A stretch of 64,000 nt of DNA, taken from assembly GCA_902764915.1 (NCBI GenBank), contig CACWXY010000007.1, positions 1 to 64,000 on the forward strand. The letters are read 5' to 3'. The notes below the pieces were generated by a model, which had not been told where the DNA came from, ran no database searches, and saw nothing but the letters and a program-made list of their open reading frames with translations. Made by a program: the position numbers and the translations under genes. The DNA comes from an uncultured Eubacteriales bacterium (GTDB taxonomy: Bacteria; Bacillota; Clostridia; Christensenellales; Aristaeellaceae). The first letter of the stretch is position 1, and the number at the start of each line of letters is the position of its first letter. Of this stretch, positions 61,945 through 64,000 are shown in pieces.

Positions 61945-63525
61945 ATGTTCCGCAAACTTACTGCTCTTCTGCTGACTCTTACACTGTCCATGGGCATTTT
62001 GCCCCTGAGCCTGGCAGAGGACACACAGGTCATTAATGTAGCCGTAACGCAGACGCTGGAAACCATGAACCCGCTGCAGATTTCCTCCACGGAAGTTTCC
62101 AAGTATGCCATGGGCCTTGCTTTCTATCCGCTGGTGGAACTGGACCGGGAACTGAACTTTGTCCCGCAGCTGGCCGACTCTATTACCACGGAAGATAATC
62201 TGACCTTCACCATTCACCTGGACGAGCGCGCCTGCTGGTCTGACGGTGTGCCTGTCACTGCGCAGGATGTTCTCTTTACATTTCTCATTGAAACCAGTCC
62301 GTCCTGTGTCAATGCGTCCATGATGTTCTACGCCATTGAAGGTGTCAGCGATGACAATACCATGCCGGAAGGCGCCACCGAAATTCCCGGCATTCAGATC
62401 CTGGATGACAAGACCCTGACGGTCACCACCAAATGGCCTATGGCACTGTCCACATTTGAAAACAACTTCGGGCGCTATATTCTCACCGTACCCGAGCACG
62501 TGCTGAAGGACATCCCGCGGGACCAGATCCTGACGGATCCCTTCTTCCTTCATCCCACGGTTGTCTCTGGTCCCTATTCCATTGTTGATTTCGACCTGAA
62601 CCACTATGTGCATTATCAGGCTAATGAAAGCTTCTTCCTGGGAAAGCCGAACGTGGAATACCTGAACCTGGTCGTTACTGCCTCTACACAGCTCCTGGCC
62701 GGCCTGCAGAGCGGCGAGATTGATCTGGTTCAGCAGACCACTGCCGATATCCCCATGGACGATTACGACGCCGTGCGCGCGCTGTCCGGGGTAACGGCAG
62801 TCAGCGGCACACCGGTTACCAATCAGTCCATCTTCATCGACGTGGAAAACGTGCCGGATGTGCGTATCCGCCGGGCTCTGCTTCTGGGTATGGACCGGGA
62901 AATGATTCTGCATGAGCTTTTGCACGACAACGGCGAGATTGTTGATGCCTATCTCGTCTCCTCCAGCCCCTATTACTCGGAAGAGCTGGGCGTCACTGCC
63001 TACGATCCTGATGCCGCGCGTGCCCTGATCGCAGAGGCTAAGGCTGACGGCACCGATACCCATCTCACCTGGCATGTAAACGCCGGCGACTCCACCTTTG
63101 TCCAGGCAGTGGAATACTTTGCGGCTGCCTTTGAGGAACTGGGACTGCAGATCGACATCCGTACTGTTGACCTTTCCACGCTTATGACCGTAGCCGATGC
63201 CGGTGAATTCCAGATCATGTCTGTGCAGTACACCTATGCACCAGTAGATCCCTACACCGACATGGTATGGCTCATGTCTGCCGACGGCTGGACACGCTAT
63301 GAAAACGAGGCCATGGCTTCCGCGCTGATGGACACCCAATCCCTGACTGATATAGAGGCCATTACTGAGCGCTTCCTTGCTGCCCAGAAGATCGTAGTGG
63401 AAGACTGCCCCATGATCTCTGCCTATGTGCTTTCCGCGCTGGGTGCTGTAAGCAACCGCCTTGTCGGCGCAGTCCCGGACGTATTCGGCACATTTGTCAA
63501 TGTCCACGAATGGACGGTTCAGTAA
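61945..63525 (+). CDS. Peptide/nickel-type ABC transporter binding protein (family 5)
   Basis: A 526-residue extracellular binding protein of the OppA/DppA type. Signal peptide (1-26, SLA-ED) without a lipobox cysteine. WSDGVPVTAQDVLFTF, SGPYSIVDFD and a C-terminal YTYAPVDPYTD are typical family segments. The ATG at 61945 follows TTGGAGG. It lies 30 bases after the M20 gene, so imported acyl-peptides or acyl amino acids would be deacylated in the cytoplasm. Confidence 0.9.
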   Translation: MFRKLTALLLTLTLSMGILPLSLAEDTQVINVAVTQTLETMNPLQISSTEVSKYAMGLAFYPLVELDRELNFVPQLADSITTEDNLTFTIHLDERACWSDGVPVTAQDVLFTFLIETSPSCVNASMMFYAIEGVSDDNTMPEGATEIPGIQILDDKTLTVTTKWPMALSTFENNFGRYILTVPEHVLKDIPRDQILTDPFFLHPTVVSGPYSIVDFDLNHYVHYQANESFFLGKPNVEYLNLVVTASTQLLAGLQSGEIDLVQQTTADIPMDDYDAVRALSGVTAVSGTPVTNQSIFIDVENVPDVRIRRALLLGMDREMILHELLHDNGEIVDAYLVSSSPYYSEELGVTAYDPDAARALIAEAKADGTDTHLTWHVNAGDSTFVQAVEYFAAAFEELGLQIDIRTVDLSTLMTVADAGEFQIMSVQYTYAPVDPYTDMVWLMSADGWTRYENEAMASALMDTQSLTDIEAITERFLAAQKIVVEDCPMISAYVLSALGAVSNRLVGAVPDVFGTFVNVHEWTVQ

Positions 63526-63536
63526 TCCTGTTTTCC

Positions 63537-63569
63537 TTCACCGGGCCCTTCACCGGGCCCGGTGCTTTT
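63537..63569 (+). repeat. Tandem 12-base repeat forming a GC-rich hairpin
   Basis: TTCACCGGGCCC occurs twice in tandem (63537-63548, 63549-63560) and is followed by GGTG. It folds as CACCGGGCCC / GGGCCCGGTG with a six-base loop and a short CTTTT tail: partial terminator or mRNA-stabilising element after the binding-protein gene. Confidence 0.6.
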
Positions 63570-63643
63570 CCGGAGGTCCCGCCGACGGCATGCCCTGCGT
63601 GGCGTCGGCAGGCTCCCCGGTCACATCGCATAGGAGGCCCTGT

Positions 63644-64000
63644 ATGGATCCGATCCTTTCCGTGCGCAATCTTCAGGTGACGTTCTCGGGACTGGGAAAC
63701 CAGAGCATTGCCACTTCAGACATATCCTTTGATGTATTTCCCGGGGAAGTGCTCGCACTCGTAGGCGAGTCCGGCTCAGGAAAGAGCGTTACTGCACTTT
63801 CTCTGCTTTCCCTGCTCACACGGCAGGCCAAGGCTACCGGCACTGTACGCTACCGCGGCCAGGACCTTCTCTCGCTTTCTGAAAAACAGCTGGACGCCAT
63901 CCGTGGAAAACAGATTTCCATGATCTTTCAGGATATCATGAACAGTCTGAACCCGGTTCTCACCATCGGAAAGCAGCTGACAGAACCGATGATCTGCCAC
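63644..64000 (+). CDS. Peptide ABC transporter ATP-binding protein (DppD type), partial
   Basis: The first 119 residues of an ATPase cut by the window end. It starts MDPILSVRNLQVTFSG with AGGAGG upstream; Walker A GESGSGKS is at 41-48, and the Q-loop region SMIFQDIMNSLNPVLTIG is typical of DppD/OppD. It belongs to the operon with the binding protein and M20 enzyme. The permease genes are expected further on. Confidence 0.9.
   Translation, partial: MDPILSVRNLQVTFSGLGNQSIATSDISFDVFPGEVLALVGESGSGKSVTALSLLSLLTRQAKATGTVRYRGQDLLSLSEKQLDAIRGKQISMIFQDIMNSLNPVLTIGKQLTEPMICH

Noticed and set aside
1..64000. CRISPR arrays, tRNA or rRNA genes, insertion sequences.
   Set aside because: No regularly spaced repeats, no cloverleaf or rRNA signature and no transposase were seen on either strand.

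Overview
The window looks like chromosomal DNA of a GC-rich Bacillota, most likely an anaerobic gut Clostridia member (Christensenellales-like is a guess). The reasons are strong AGGAGG-type ribosome sites, sigma-A promoters of the TTGACA / TATAAT type, HemZ, ZapA, an HU with a lysine tail, many sugar ABC systems of the Lpl/Mal type, and frequent TTG and GTG starts. I see no rRNA, tRNA, CRISPR array, prophage or insertion sequence.

Layout. 1-2.8 kb: a MarR regulator divergent from a membrane-anchored alpha/beta hydrolase. 2.8-7.6 kb: a sugar ABC importer (binding protein and two permeases) followed by a GH13 sucrose-phosphorylase-type enzyme. 7.7-18.4 kb: a hexuronate/sugar-acid block on the minus strand (gluconate 5-dehydrogenase/KduD-type SDR, KduI, TIM-barrel isomerase, AEC transporter, two Gfo/Idh oxidoreductases, an Lpl-type ABC importer) with a divergent AraC regulator. 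18.5-28.1 kb: a secreted protein, phosphoglucomutase, SEC-C protein, DEAD-box helicase, M18 aminopeptidase, an ABC-F ATPase behind a probable attenuator, and HU. 28.1-37.7 kb: a long minus-strand housekeeping run (dtd, MBL hydrolase, hemZ, cyclophilin, zapA, U32 peptidase, MscS, metal ABC transporter, two-domain glycosyltransferase-like protein). 37.7-40.4 kb: a decayed aldo/keto reductase gene and a TetR/MATE module whose regulator lacks its DNA-binding domain. 40.4-50.5 kb: CotH protein, SNF symporter, GH36 alpha-galactosidase, two unknown helical proteins, rfbD and rfbB. 50.5-52.4 kb: a DnaA-box cluster, an RluD-type synthase and lspA. 52.5-64 kb, plus strand: MATE exporter, a decayed isoprenylcysteine methyltransferase gene with two hydrolases, nth, an AlaX editing protein, a secreted protein, then an operon of M20 amidohydrolase, peptide-binding protein and DppD-type ATPase (cut by the window end).

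How it works together. The first half is carbohydrate supply: one importer feeds a disaccharide phosphorylase, the other feeds uronate isomerisation and reduction. The most notable regulatory architectures are (i) a Cys/Met/His-rich leader peptide with a terminator and a competing antiterminator segment in front of the M20/peptide-transport operon (60.5-60.8 kb), (ii) a similar ribosome-dependent attenuator layout before the ABC-F gene (25.9-26.1 kb), (iii) a DnaA-box cluster resembling a replication origin (50.8-51.0 kb) that separates mostly minus-strand from mostly plus-strand genes, and (iv) near-perfect palindromes on several promoters.

All three extracellular ABC binding proteins carry ordinary signal peptides without a lipobox cysteine, which is unusual for a single-membrane Bacillota. 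Functions rest on motif recognition by eye; no database search was possible.
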